From: Amorphoplanes friuliensis DSM 7358 | Lineage (GTDB): Bacteria; Actinomycetota; Actinomycetes; Mycobacteriales; Micromonosporaceae | Length of the DNA: 64,000 nucleotides | Reading direction: 5' to 3' | Assembly: GCF_000494755.1 (NCBI RefSeq) | Contig: NC_022657.1 | Span: forward strand, 8,958,001 to 9,022,000 | In this document: piece after piece, positions 10,099 to 18,727 of the stretch | How the letters are laid out: every line of letters starts with the position of its first letter | Position numbering within the stretch: the stretch's first letter is position 1 | Program-made: the position numbers and the translations under genes | The notes under the pieces: generated by a model | Database searches by the model: none | What the model was told of the DNA's origin: nothing | The model's input: the letters and a program-made list of their open reading frames with translations, nothing else

Positions 10099-11345
10099 CT
10101 TCGCTGCCTGCCGGTTGGTACAAGGACCCGGCCGACCCGTCGACCCAGCGCTGGTGGGACGGCGACGGCTGGCTGGGCAAGGCCCTCCCGGCCGACGCGA
10201 CGCCGCCCGACGGGCCCCCGCCCGCCGAGGAGGAAGAGCCTGCCGCCGCGCCCGTGACGCCCGCTGCTCCCGGCGTGCCTTCCGGTCCTGCTGCGGTCCA
10301 GCCGGCTCAGCCTCCGGGCTGGGCGTCTCCCGGGCCACCGCCGGGCTCGCAGCCGCCGCCCGGGTGGACCCCACCGCCTGCCGGTTGGACGCCGCCACCC
10401 GCGGGGTGGCAGCCCCCACCGGGCGGGATGCCCCCGCAGGGTTGGACCCCACCGCAGGGTTGGACCCCACCGCAGGGTTGGACGCCACCGCCCGGCTGGG
10501 CCCCACCGCCCGGCTGGACCCCACCGCCCGGGCATCAGCCTTCACCGGGGCAGCCCCCGGCCGGCTCGCAGCAGCCTCCCCCCGGCTGGCAGCCGCCGCC
10601 CGGATGGACCCCACCGCCCGGATGGACGCCGCCCGGCGGGACACCGCCGCCTGCCGGCTGGGCACCGCCGCCTGCCGGTTGGACGCAGCCGCCTGCGGGC
10701 TGGCAGCCGCCGCCCGGGTGGGCTCCGCACGCCTACGCCTATCAGGTCGAGGCCCGTCCGCACGGGCAGCCACTGGCCGGTCTGGGCCGCCGCCTGGTCG
10801 CGCGGCTCGTCGACATCGTCGCCGTGCTGATCCTGAACGTCCTGGTCAACGGCTGGCTGGCCTACCAGTGGTGGCTCGAGGTCGAGCCGGTATTCCGCGC
10901 GACGATGGCGGACCCGTTCGCCACCCCGGACCCGGTCTCCGCCCGCTCCAGCTACCTGATCCTCACGATGCTCGTGGTAGCGACGGCGCTCTGGTTCGCC
11001 TACGAGGTGCCGGCCCTGGCCAACAGCGGTCAGACCCTCGGCAAACGGCTGCTCCAGGTCAAGGTCGTGAAGCTGGAGAACACCGACCAGCTGGGCTTCG
11101 GCCGGGCGTTCCGGCGCTGGGCCCGCCTCGGCATGTGGACACCGCTGTGGAGTTGTTACGGCCTGGGCTTCGTGGCTCAGCTGGTCGACTCCGGCTCGGT
11201 GCTCTTCGACCAGAAACTCCGCCAGGCGCTGCACGACAAGTCGGCCGCGACGGTGGTCGTGGCGGTGCCGCCCGGCCGGCCCGAGCAGCCGGCGCAGGCG
11301 ACGACGCCCGACCACGCCGACGATTCCACCGGAGGAAAGAGATGA
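10095..11345 (+). CDS. DUF2510-RDD membrane protein with Pro/Trp-rich repeat linker
   Basis: 416 aa, start ATG overlapping the previous stop. Order: DUF2510 motif at residues 4-28 (PAGWYKDPADPSTQRWWDGDGW); a long linker of PPPGWTPPPGW-type repeats to about residue 215; then an RDD domain (PLAGLGRRLVARLVDIVAVL, QTLGKRLLQVKVVKLE, QALHDKSAATVVVAVP). The Trp/Pro linker is cytoplasmic or surface-exposed depending on topology, which cannot be settled here. Its stop overlaps the aminotransferase start (ATGA). The two adjacent RDD genes look like diverged duplicates with different N-terminal extensions. Confidence 0.83.
   Translation: MTSLPAGWYKDPADPSTQRWWDGDGWLGKALPADATPPDGPPPAEEEEPAAAPVTPAAPGVPSGPAAVQPAQPPGWASPGPPPGSQPPPGWTPPPAGWTPPPAGWQPPPGGMPPQGWTPPQGWTPPQGWTPPPGWAPPPGWTPPPGHQPSPGQPPAGSQQPPPGWQPPPGWTPPPGWTPPGGTPPPAGWAPPPAGWTQPPAGWQPPPGWAPHAYAYQVEARPHGQPLAGLGRRLVARLVDIVAVLILNVLVNGWLAYQWWLEVEPVFRATMADPFATPDPVSARSSYLILTMLVVATALWFAYEVPALANSGQTLGKRLLQVKVVKLENTDQLGFGRAFRRWARLGMWTPLWSCYGLGFVAQLVDSGSVLFDQKLRQALHDKSAATVVVAVPPGRPEQPAQATTPDHADDSTGGKR
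10436..10489 (+). repeat. Three 18-bp tandem units in the DUF2510-RDD linker
   Basis: GCAGGGTTGGACCCCACC occurs twice exactly (10436-10453, 10454-10471), then once with one change (10472-10489). Encodes repeated PQGWTP. The near identity suggests recent slippage expansion. Confidence 0.85.
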
Positions 11346-12424
11346 GCAGGCTGACCCGCGCCGACCTGGACGCGCTGCCGGCGTACGTGCCCGGACGCAA
11401 CGTGGCTGATCTGGCCCGCGAGCTGGGGATCGCCGAGGCGGTCAAGCTGGCCAGCAACGAGGTCCCGTTCGGCCCGCTGCCGGGTGTCGCCGAGGCCGTG
11501 GCCCGGGCTGTCACCGAGTCCCACCGCTACCCGGACATGGGCGTGGTTGCCCTCCGCGACCGCCTGGCGCAGCGTTACGGCGTGGACCCGGACCGCATCG
11601 TCACCGGCTGCGGCTCGGTGGCGCTGGCCGAACACCTGGCCAAGGCGACCTGCCTGCCCGGCGACGAGATCGTCTACTCGTGGCGGTCCTTCGAGGCGTA
11701 CCCGATCATCTCCGCCGGTGTCGGCGCGACCAGCGTCCGCGTGCCGAACACGCCGGTCCACGGTCACGACCTGCAGGCCATGGCCGACGCCATCACCGAC
11801 CGGACCCGCCTGGTGATCGTCTGCAATCCGAACAACCCGACGGGCACAAGCGTCCGCAAGGAAGAGCTCGACCGTTTCCTGTCGCAGGTGCCGTCGGACG
11901 TGCTGGTGGTGCTCGACGAGGCCTACCGCGAGTTCGTGACGGACGAGCAGGTCCCGGACGCCCTCAAGACCTACGGCGATCGCCCCAACGTGGTGGTCCT
12001 CCGCACGATGTCGAAGGCCTGGGGCCTGGCCGGCTTCCGCGTCGGCTTCCTGGTCGCCCAGCCCGAGGTGGCAGCGGCGATCCGCAAGGTGCTCACGCCG
12101 TTCTCGACCAGCCTGGTCGCTCAGGCCGCCGCGCTGGCGGCACTCGACGCCGAGGACGAGGTGATCCGCCGCTGCTCCCTGGTCATCAGCGAGCGCGAAC
12201 GTGTCACCGAGGCCCTTCACAAGTTCCTCCCGGACGTCCCGTCGAGCCAGGCCAACTTCGTCTGGCTCCCTCTCGGCGACGCCGCGGTGCCCTTCGGCGC
12301 GGCCTGTGAGCAGCGCGGCGTGATCGTCCGCCCGTTTGCCGGCGACGGCGTCCGCGTCACGATCGGCACCCCGGAAGAGAACGACGCCTTCCTGGCCGCC
12401 GCGGAGTCGGCCCTCACTTCCTGA
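11342..12424 (+). CDS. Histidinol-phosphate / aromatic aminotransferase (HisC/Pat family)
   Basis: 360 aa, PLP fold type I. Clear GGAGG at 11331 and ATGA overlap with the previous gene. Motifs: LASNEVPFGPLP near the N-terminus, CNPNNPTG (161-168), LDEAYREF, and the PLP lysine Lys225 in TMSKAWGLAGFR. The sequence fits the second HisC copy of actinobacteria, often annotated as phenylalanine/aromatic aminotransferase Pat, rather than the his-operon enzyme. Position four genes after hpd in the same run favours transamination of tyrosine to 4-hydroxyphenylpyruvate; histidine biosynthesis cannot be excluded from sequence. Confidence 0.88.
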   Translation: MSRLTRADLDALPAYVPGRNVADLARELGIAEAVKLASNEVPFGPLPGVAEAVARAVTESHRYPDMGVVALRDRLAQRYGVDPDRIVTGCGSVALAEHLAKATCLPGDEIVYSWRSFEAYPIISAGVGATSVRVPNTPVHGHDLQAMADAITDRTRLVIVCNPNNPTGTSVRKEELDRFLSQVPSDVLVVLDEAYREFVTDEQVPDALKTYGDRPNVVVLRTMSKAWGLAGFRVGFLVAQPEVAAAIRKVLTPFSTSLVAQAAALAALDAEDEVIRRCSLVISERERVTEALHKFLPDVPSSQANFVWLPLGDAAVPFGAACEQRGVIVRPFAGDGVRVTIGTPEENDAFLAAAESALTS

Positions 12425-12441
12425 GGACCAGATGCTTCCTG

Positions 12442-12472
12442 GCGACGGTCCGTGCCTCGCACGGGCCGTCGC
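12442..12472 (+). terminator. Terminator after the hpd-aminotransferase run
   Basis: 14-bp stem with one G-T wobble (GCGACGGTCCGTGC / GCACGGGCCGTCGC), loop CTC, followed by TTCT. It starts 17 bases after the stop at 12424. The rest of the gap to 12581 shows no gene. Confidence 0.75.
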
Positions 12473-12581
12473 TTCTGAACAGCACCGGCGCTCCGAAAGA
12501 CCGGCCGGATCCGGCCCACGGCGGCCAACCAGAATGACCGCCAGCGCCAGGTCATCTGCATGTTGCATCTGGTCTGTCACG

Positions 12582-14813
12582 TCAGACCACCGCCCGGATC
12601 TTCCAAGCCGGTAGCGCGCTGGCCGCCACGGCCAGGACCAGGCAGGCCCCGACCACAAGCACGACGATCGACCAGGGCACCACCACGGGGACCGTTTCGC
12701 CGATCTGGGCACTGAGGGATCGGGCCGAGCCCACCAGGGCCATCAGTGCTGCCGCTCCGCCCAGCACCGAGCCCAGCACCACGACCAGCGCCGATTCCAA
12801 CGCGACCGTCAGCGCCACCTGACGTGGCGCCGCGCCGGCCAGACGCAGCACCTGGTAGTCGCGGACGCGGTGACGAGTGGCCATGAGGAGGGTGTTCACG
12901 ACGGCCAGGGCGCCCGCGCCGGCCGAGGCGCCGAGCAGCAGCAGCGTGAACAGCCAGACCAACCGATCTTCCTCGGTGTCAGCCTGCCGGGCGTACGTGG
13001 CCGCCGAGACGACCTTCGCCCCGGTCGCGGCGCGTGTGCCGCCCGGCACGAACGCCGCCGTCGCCAGTGCAGAAGAGTCATGAGCCCGGACCGTCCCACG
13101 CGACAGGAACAGGTCAGCGGTCAACGGACCTGGCGGGGCGGTGCCCGCGATGCGCAGTTCCTCACGAACCCCGTCGGCATAGGTCACAGACACCGTGCCG
13201 GCATATCGGGACGCCGCGGAGCCGGAGACCAGGACACTTCCGGGCTCCACCGGCGACGTGCCGACTGCGGTCACGGCGGCTCCCTCGACGTAGAGCTCGG
13301 TCCGGAGCGGGGCATCCGGCGCGGCTGCATCGTGCAGACCCGGCGTTCCGTCCGGGACAAGCACCACTCCAGCCGGCACAGCAGCACCGCGACGGGCCGC
13401 GAAGGCCGCCGTTGAGGTCTGCACCGTGCCGCCCACGAAGATTCCGAACGCGACCGTGAGAAGCACAGGTGCGGCAGTCGACGCGGTACGACGGACGCCG
13501 GTGAGTGCACTCTCCCGCACGAGCATCGCAGTCACACCGGTCAGCGGCCGCAGCAGCACCTTGACCAGCAGCGGGATCACGGCCGGCGCCAGCAGCGTCA
13601 CTGCGACCACCAACGCCATGGCGCCCAGCAAGGAGGTCTGTCCCATCTCCGTGACGTCGGCCGCCGATGCGGTGTAGACACCGGCAACAACTCCGAGGAC
13701 TGCGAAGACAAGCCCCGCAGACCATCGGGCGCGAGACATCGGGCGGCTCTCGACCTCGGCGACCCGCAATGCGTCGAGCGGACCTGTCCGGGACGCCCTG
13801 CGGGCTGAGGCGGCCACCCCGAGCAGCGAGACCACTGGCCCGGCGGCGAACGCTACGAGCAACGCCCACGGCACCCAGCGCACGCTGTAACCCCGAGGTT
13901 CAAAACCGCCGCTGACCAGCAGCCGGGACAGCGGGACCGCGGCCAGCGCACCGACGCCCACGCCGGCTGCCGCAGCGACCGCCCCTACGACCAGCGCCGA
14001 CCTGTACAAGCTGGAGCGGACCTGCCGTGGAGTCGCACCGACTGCCCGAAGCAGGCCGATCTCGCGGCGCCGCTGGTCGACTGAGAACGCTGACGTCGAC
14101 GCCACCAGGAACACGCAGGCGAAGCCGGCCAGCCCGGCCATCGCGGACAGGACCTGCATGCCGATCCACCGGGTGCGGGCATCGGCGCGGGGTTCCAGCG
14201 CGCCCCGGGCATCACCGGTCAACACCTGTCCCGCAACGCCGACAATCGCCCGCACAGCACCGGGATCCGGGTTGCCGTGCAGTCCGATTGCCCGCGCTCC
14301 CGGGCTCATCCGCGCGGCGACAGCGTCGGAGACGTAGACCGCCGCAGTGCCGACGTGCCCGGTGACGCGCCACTGTGCCGGACCGCTCGCCGTGAGCAAG
14401 GTGATGTCCTGTCCCACTGGCACGCCGAAAGCTCTGTCGACCACTACTTCCTTGTCTCCGGTCGGTGGCCGGCCCTCCAGCAACGGCGTGTGGGCGCCGG
14501 CCCAGCCGTTGCCCGTGGCCGGGCCCGAGACGGGCTGCGCGTAGAACGGCCGATCGACCGTCACACCGGTGACACCGGGAACCGTCCGTAGTCTCGCGGT
14601 CAACTGCTCCACGTCCGCCGCGGACCACGGAACGCTCGAAGGAAACGAGCCCGGCGAGTTCTTCGCTGCCGGGCTTTGCACGACCACGCTGAGGCCGGCA
14701 AACCTGTCCGGCACCCGTGGACGCGCGGAAGTCAGCAACAGCAGCGTCGCCGCCACGATCGCGGTGCTGAGCCACACCGCGACGAACGTCCCCAGCCGGT
14801 CACGGCTCACCAT
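12582..14813 (-). CDS. FtsX-like ABC transporter permease
   Basis: 743 aa. N-terminal membrane segment (residues 9-29), a large extracytoplasmic domain (about 30-215), then an FtsX block of three membrane segments (STSAFSVDQRRREIGLLRAVGATPRQVR). A central segment pair and a second extracytoplasmic domain (about 460-600) follow, then a final FtsX block (LLMATRHRVRDYQVLRLAGAAPRQVALTV). This duplicated layout is that of BceB/YknZ/MacB-like permeases that export or extract peptides, lipids or antibiotics rather than import solutes. The start overlaps the ATPase stop by 7 bases, so the two form one transporter. The divergent kinase-regulator pair upstream is its likely control. Confidence 0.9.
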   Translation of the reverse strand: MVSRDRLGTFVAVWLSTAIVAATLLLLTSARPRVPDRFAGLSVVVQSPAAKNSPGSFPSSVPWSAADVEQLTARLRTVPGVTGVTVDRPFYAQPVSGPATGNGWAGAHTPLLEGRPPTGDKEVVVDRAFGVPVGQDITLLTASGPAQWRVTGHVGTAAVYVSDAVAARMSPGARAIGLHGNPDPGAVRAIVGVAGQVLTGDARGALEPRADARTRWIGMQVLSAMAGLAGFACVFLVASTSAFSVDQRRREIGLLRAVGATPRQVRSSLYRSALVVGAVAAAAGVGVGALAAVPLSRLLVSGGFEPRGYSVRWVPWALLVAFAAGPVVSLLGVAASARRASRTGPLDALRVAEVESRPMSRARWSAGLVFAVLGVVAGVYTASAADVTEMGQTSLLGAMALVVAVTLLAPAVIPLLVKVLLRPLTGVTAMLVRESALTGVRRTASTAAPVLLTVAFGIFVGGTVQTSTAAFAARRGAAVPAGVVLVPDGTPGLHDAAAPDAPLRTELYVEGAAVTAVGTSPVEPGSVLVSGSAASRYAGTVSVTYADGVREELRIAGTAPPGPLTADLFLSRGTVRAHDSSALATAAFVPGGTRAATGAKVVSAATYARQADTEEDRLVWLFTLLLLGASAGAGALAVVNTLLMATRHRVRDYQVLRLAGAAPRQVALTVALESALVVVLGSVLGGAAALMALVGSARSLSAQIGETVPVVVPWSIVVLVVGACLVLAVAASALPAWKIRAVV

Positions 14814-15532
14814 GCCAGCTCCAACGCCGTCATCCGAGCCGCGATCGACGCCGCATCGGCATCCTCGAGCTCGTCGACCAGCCGGCCGTCGGCCAGCATG
14901 AGCACCCGGTCAGCGAACGCCGCGGCCACCGGGTCGTGGGTCACCATCACCACCGTCTGCCCGTGGTCGTCCACCAGCGCTCTCAGCAGGTCGAGAACCT
15001 GCTTGGAGCTGCGGTTGTCGAGCGCCCCGGTCGGCTCGTCCGCAAAGACGACCGCCGGGCGGGTGATCAGTGCCCGGGCGATCGCGACCCGTTGCTGCTG
15101 GCCGCCGGACAACTCACTCGGGCGATGCCGGGCCCGGTCGGCCAGCCCGACCGCAGCCAGTGCGGCCGAAATCTCCTGCCGGGCCGGGCGGCGACCGGCG
15201 AGACGCAACGGCAACGCGACATTCTGAGCCGCGGTCAGCGACGAGACGAGATTGAACGCTTGAAAGACGAAGCCGACCCGCTCGCGCCGCAGATGGGTCA
15301 GTGCGGTCTCGGTGAGCCCGCCGAGATCGGTGCCTGCAATCGTCACCGAGCCGGCGGTAGGGCGTTCCAGTCCCGCCGCACAGTGCAGCAGGGTCGACTT
15401 GCCGGAGCCGGACGGTCCCATCACGGCGGTGAACGTCCCGGGCGGGAACTCCACGGTCACATCATCGAGGGCGAGCACCTGCCGGGTCTCGGGGCCGTAG
15501 ATCATCCGCACGTCGCGGAGGGCAGCTGTCAT
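14807..15532 (-). CDS. ABC transporter ATP-binding protein (MacB/LolD type)
   Basis: 241 aa from ATG at 15532; longer in-frame extensions lack family similarity. Walker A GPSGSGKST, Q-loop VFQAFNLVSSLT, signature LSGGQQQRVAIARAL, Walker B AVVFADEPTGALD and H-loop VMVTHDP are all intact. The ADEPTGALD signature assigns it to the LolD/MacB subfamily that works with FtsX-like permeases. Energises the permease encoded immediately downstream. Substrate unknown. Confidence 0.93.
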   Translation of the reverse strand: MTAALRDVRMIYGPETRQVLALDDVTVEFPPGTFTAVMGPSGSGKSTLLHCAAGLERPTAGSVTIAGTDLGGLTETALTHLRRERVGFVFQAFNLVSSLTAAQNVALPLRLAGRRPARQEISAALAAVGLADRARHRPSELSGGQQQRVAIARALITRPAVVFADEPTGALDNRSSKQVLDLLRALVDDHGQTVVMVTHDPVAAAFADRVLMLADGRLVDELEDADAASIAARMTALELAW

Positions 15533-15665
15533 GCCGAGGACGATCCCCGCAGATGCCGCTGCTGTCGTCAGGCCAGAGTCGGTCCTCCTGGCGCCGTACA
15601 GGACTCTGGAAGTCATCCTCGGGTATGACGGTCTCGGGCACGACGCCCGGCCGGACGGCCGCCGC

Positions 15666-15681
15666 TAGGGTCGGATCCGTG
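15666..15681 (+). promoter_or_regulatory. Probable leaderless promoter of the histidine kinase gene
   Basis: TAGGGT at 15666-15671 fits an actinobacterial -10 (TANNNT) and ends seven bases before the GTG at 15679, so transcription would begin at the start codon. No convincing -35. This supports the GTG over the in-frame ATG at 15625. Confidence 0.5.
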
Positions 15682-16818
15682 CTGATCCGACCTGTTCCCA
15701 CGCTGCGGTGGGCGCTCGACGTCCTCCTCGCGGAGGCGGTCGGCGTCCTCTGCTGGTATGCCGCCTCCGAGTCTCCGCTGCCGCCCGCCGGCGGGGTGCA
15801 CGAGCCCGCCTGGGTCACGGTCCTGGTCGGGGTGACCCTCGGTGCGCCCCTTGCGGTGCGCCGGATCTGGCCGGTCGTGGTCGCGGTGGTGGTGCTGGTG
15901 TCGGCCGGCGTCTGGCTCTCCTTGGGCGTGGTTCCCGATTACGCCTCCACCGGCCCGCTGGCCGCCGCGGGCATCACCGTCTACACCGTCGCCGTGAGCG
16001 TCTCCGGTCGCCGCAGCTATGTCGTGCTTGTCGGCTCGATCGCCACCGCGACGGCCGGGATGCTGATCGCCGGCAACTCCAAGGCCGGTCCTGGTCGCGC
16101 CGAGGTGGCATTTGTCGTCGTCGCGCTGGGTGCCTGCTGGCTGGTCGGCTGGACGTTGCGCGAACGGCGCGCGAGTGTGGCCCAGGCAACCTCACAAGCG
16201 ACCGCCCAGGCGGTCATTGACGAACGCCTCCGCATCGCCCGCGAGATTCACGACATCGTCGGGCACAGCCTGACCGTCATCGCTGTCAAAGCCTCCATCG
16301 GCAGCCATGTGGCCGAGCAACGTCCGGAAGAGGCGTCGGCGGCTCTGCGGGTGATCGCGTCGACCAGCCGCGGCGCTCTGACCGAGTTGCGCCGCGCAGT
16401 CGGAGCTCTGCGCACGGAGGCAGACTTCGCGCCACCGCCCACGCTGGAAGAGCTGTCGCGACTCGCCGAGCGCGCCGCCGAGGCCGGTGTCCAGGTCGAC
16501 CTGACCATTCAGAACGGTGGGACCGTGCCCGACGGGATTGCGCTCGCAGCAGTACGCATCGTGCAGGAGTCGCTGACCAATGTGGTCAAACACGTGGGCC
16601 CGACCACGTGCCGTATCAAGATTCGCGGCGGACCGGGCGAGTTGCAGATCGAGGTGGCCAACGACGGTCCTCCGGCCCGCTCCCAGACCGTCGACGGTGC
16701 CGGTCTGACCGGCATGCGCGAGCGCGTCGCGTTGCACCACGGCAGTCTGACCGCCGGCCCTCGCGCCGAGGGTGGGTTCGCTGTCTCAGCCACGCTGCCC
16801 TACGAGCAGACAGCATGA
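15679..16818 (+). CDS. Sensor histidine kinase, NarL/DesK class (HisKA_3)
   Basis: 379 aa. Four to five N-terminal membrane segments (about 12-160) with short loops and no large sensor domain, then a short coil (RERRASVAQATSQATAQAVI). The dimerisation-phosphoacceptor motif is DERLRIAREIHDIVGHSLTV with His191. The HATPase domain has the N-box VRIVQESLTNVVKH and a G-box around DGAGLTGMRERVALHHG. Membrane-embedded sensing with little outside loop is typical of kinases that watch the envelope or their own ABC transporter. It overlaps the response regulator start by four bases and is divergent from the FtsX-type exporter. Confidence 0.92.
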   Translation: MLIRPVPTLRWALDVLLAEAVGVLCWYAASESPLPPAGGVHEPAWVTVLVGVTLGAPLAVRRIWPVVVAVVVLVSAGVWLSLGVVPDYASTGPLAAAGITVYTVAVSVSGRRSYVVLVGSIATATAGMLIAGNSKAGPGRAEVAFVVVALGACWLVGWTLRERRASVAQATSQATAQAVIDERLRIAREIHDIVGHSLTVIAVKASIGSHVAEQRPEEASAALRVIASTSRGALTELRRAVGALRTEADFAPPPTLEELSRLAERAAEAGVQVDLTIQNGGTVPDGIALAAVRIVQESLTNVVKHVGPTTCRIKIRGGPGELQIEVANDGPPARSQTVDGAGLTGMRERVALHHGSLTAGPRAEGGFAVSATLPYEQTA

Positions 16819-17567
16819 GTGCTCACACCGAAGACCCGATCCGGGTGCTGATCGCCGACGACCAGCCTCTGCTGCGGGCGAGCTTCCGGCTGCTGATCGA
16901 CCTGACCCCGGATCTGGTGGTGGTCGGAGAAGCGGGCACGGGAGCGGAGGCGGTCGCCGCAGCCGAGCGCGACCACCCCGACGTTGTCCTCATGGACATC
17001 CGCATGCCGGACCTCGACGGCATCGAGGCGACCCGGCTGATCTGCACCTCGCCGACAACAGCGGCTACGAAGGTTCTGATTCTGACGACGTTCGACATCG
17101 ATGAGTACGTCTTCCAGGCGCTGCGCGCCGGCGCCGGTGGTTTCCTGCTCAAGGATGTCGAGCCCGACGATCTGCTTGCGGCGATCCGGACCGTCGCCGC
17201 GGGCGAGGCTCTCCTGGCGCCCGCGGTCACCCGGCGGCTGATCGCCCACTTCGTCGGCCGGCCGGAGCCGGTCGCCCGGCCTCTGGGCTCTCTCGACGGT
17301 GTCACCGACCGCGAGCTAGAGGTGCTGTCGCTGGTCGGCCAGGGCCTGTCCAACGCCGAGATCACCGGCCGTCTCGGGCTGAGTCTGGCCACGGTCAAGA
17401 CGCACGTCAGCCGGTTGCTGGCCAAGCTGCACGCTCGTGACCGCGCGCAGTTGGTGATCGTCGCCTACGAGACCGGTCTGGTGGCGCTCAAACAGCCGAA
17501 GGGAGTGGGACGTGAGACGGGAAAGCTCGCCGGGCCGTCAGGACCGTCAGACCGGCCACGAGGGTGA
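16815..17567 (+). CDS. NarL/FixJ family response regulator
   Basis: 250 aa, ATG overlapping the kinase stop. Receiver domain with Asp15/Asp16, phospho-acceptor Asp61 (VVLMDIRMP), Thr91/92 and Lys113. A linker follows, then a LuxR-type helix-turn-helix (TDRELEVLSLVGQGLSNAEITGRLGLSLATVKTHVSRLLAKL). The family usually ends soon after the YETGLV helix, but here about 27 extra residues (KQPKGVGRETGKLAG...) are read from DNA that is the antisense of the convergent MFS gene. Probably controls the divergent ABC exporter operon. Confidence 0.92.
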   Translation: MSAHTEDPIRVLIADDQPLLRASFRLLIDLTPDLVVVGEAGTGAEAVAAAERDHPDVVLMDIRMPDLDGIEATRLICTSPTTAATKVLILTTFDIDEYVFQALRAGAGGFLLKDVEPDDLLAAIRTVAAGEALLAPAVTRRLIAHFVGRPEPVARPLGSLDGVTDRELEVLSLVGQGLSNAEITGRLGLSLATVKTHVSRLLAKLHARDRAQLVIVAYETGLVALKQPKGVGRETGKLAGPSGPSDRPRG

Positions 17568-18684
17568 GCACGGCGGCGATGACCGGCAGCCAGGCCAGCA
17601 TCTCGGCCCGGACAAACCGTTCACCGAGCAGCGCGCCTCCGCCGATGCCGATCTGGAAGGCGACCACGTAGACCGCCGAGGCGGCGTCACGGGCGTCGGG
17701 TGCTACGCGCAGGATCGCGGCTTGGAGGATCACGGGGATCGCGGTGAAGGTGCCGCCCCAGGCCAGCGCGGCCAGCACGGTCGGTGCCGTGCCCAGCACC
17801 GGGATCAGCAACGCCAGCGAGACGACCATGATGCCGATCAGCATGGTGAGCAACGTCCGGGGCTTGCGGTCGACAAAACGGCTGACGATCCAGTTGCCGA
17901 GCAGGCCCGCGGCGCCGTAGCCGAGCAGCAGAGCGCTCAGGCCGATGCCTTCCAGGCCGCCGTCACGGCGTACCAGGGGGGCGATGTAGGTGTAGGCCGC
18001 GAAGTGTCCGATCACGAGCACCGCCGTGATCAGGCAGACCGCCGCGACCGGGCCCGAGCGGATGATCTGCACCGAGGCCTTGAGTTGCGCACCCGCCCGG
18101 ACGGCCAGATCCCGCGGCAGTGCCGGCAGTTTCGGGAGCACGATCATCAGCGCCGCCACGCAGGCCGCGCCGAGGACGGCGAGGACGGCCAGGGCGACCC
18201 GCCAGCCCAGCCATTGGCCGAGGGCGGTGCCGAGCGGCACCCCGAGCACGATCGCCAGTGAGTTGCCGAGGAAGACCAGTGCCGTGGCTCGTCCGGCCCG
18301 GTCCGGTGGCACGAGACGGGCGGCCACCGGGGCGATCGTGGACCAGAACACGCCGTGTGCCACCGCACAGATCAGACGCGACAGAGTGAGGATGAGGAAG
18401 GTTGGCGCAAAAGCGGCGATGAGCTGGGAGATTGCAAATATCGCCACGGTCGCGGCGATGAGCAGATGCCGCGGGATCCGCATGGTGAGCGCGGTCAGCG
18501 GGATGGTGGTCAGCGCCGCCACGACGGCGTAGCTGGTCAGCAACAGCCCGACGTCTGCCTCGCTGACCGACAGACCGTCGGCGATCTGCGGGAGCAGCCC
18601 GACCGGGATGGTCTCCGCGGTGACGTAGACGAAGCAGGAAGCGCCGAGGACAACGAGGGCGCCGCGGTGGTTCTGGTTCACCAC
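17488..18684 (-). CDS. MFS transporter, sugar-efflux/drug-exporter type
   Basis: 398 aa with twelve predicted membrane segments. N-terminal half has the ETIPVGLLPQIADGLSVSEADVGLL pattern typical of the AraJ/YdhP/SotB-like exporters; motif A-like RIPRHLL follows helix 3. Two GTG codons open the frame (18684 and 18681); a TATTGT box ends six bases before the second, which would make 18681 a leaderless start. It is divergent from a ROK regulator 43 bases away, the likely repressor. Its 3' end overlaps that of the response regulator by 80 bases. Confidence 0.88.
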   Translation of the reverse strand: MVNQNHRGALVVLGASCFVYVTAETIPVGLLPQIADGLSVSEADVGLLLTSYAVVAALTTIPLTALTMRIPRHLLIAATVAIFAISQLIAAFAPTFLILTLSRLICAVAHGVFWSTIAPVAARLVPPDRAGRATALVFLGNSLAIVLGVPLGTALGQWLGWRVALAVLAVLGAACVAALMIVLPKLPALPRDLAVRAGAQLKASVQIIRSGPVAAVCLITAVLVIGHFAAYTYIAPLVRRDGGLEGIGLSALLLGYGAAGLLGNWIVSRFVDRKPRTLLTMLIGIMVVSLALLIPVLGTAPTVLAALAWGGTFTAIPVILQAAILRVAPDARDAASAVYVVAFQIGIGGGALLGERFVRAEMLAWLPVIAAVLTLVAGLTVLTARRAFPSHVPLPSAV

Positions 18685-18727
18685 AAGACAATAAGCTCTG
18701 GCAAAGAGTAAAAGAAGGGGGATCGCT
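18685..18727. promoter_or_regulatory. Divergent MFS / ROK control region
   Basis: 43 bases. Minus strand: TATTGT (complement of 18688-18693) as -10 for the MFS gene. A weak dyad CTCTGGCAAAGAG sits in the middle and may bind the ROK protein. AAGAAGGGGGA is a strong ribosome site for the ROK gene. Confidence 0.45.
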
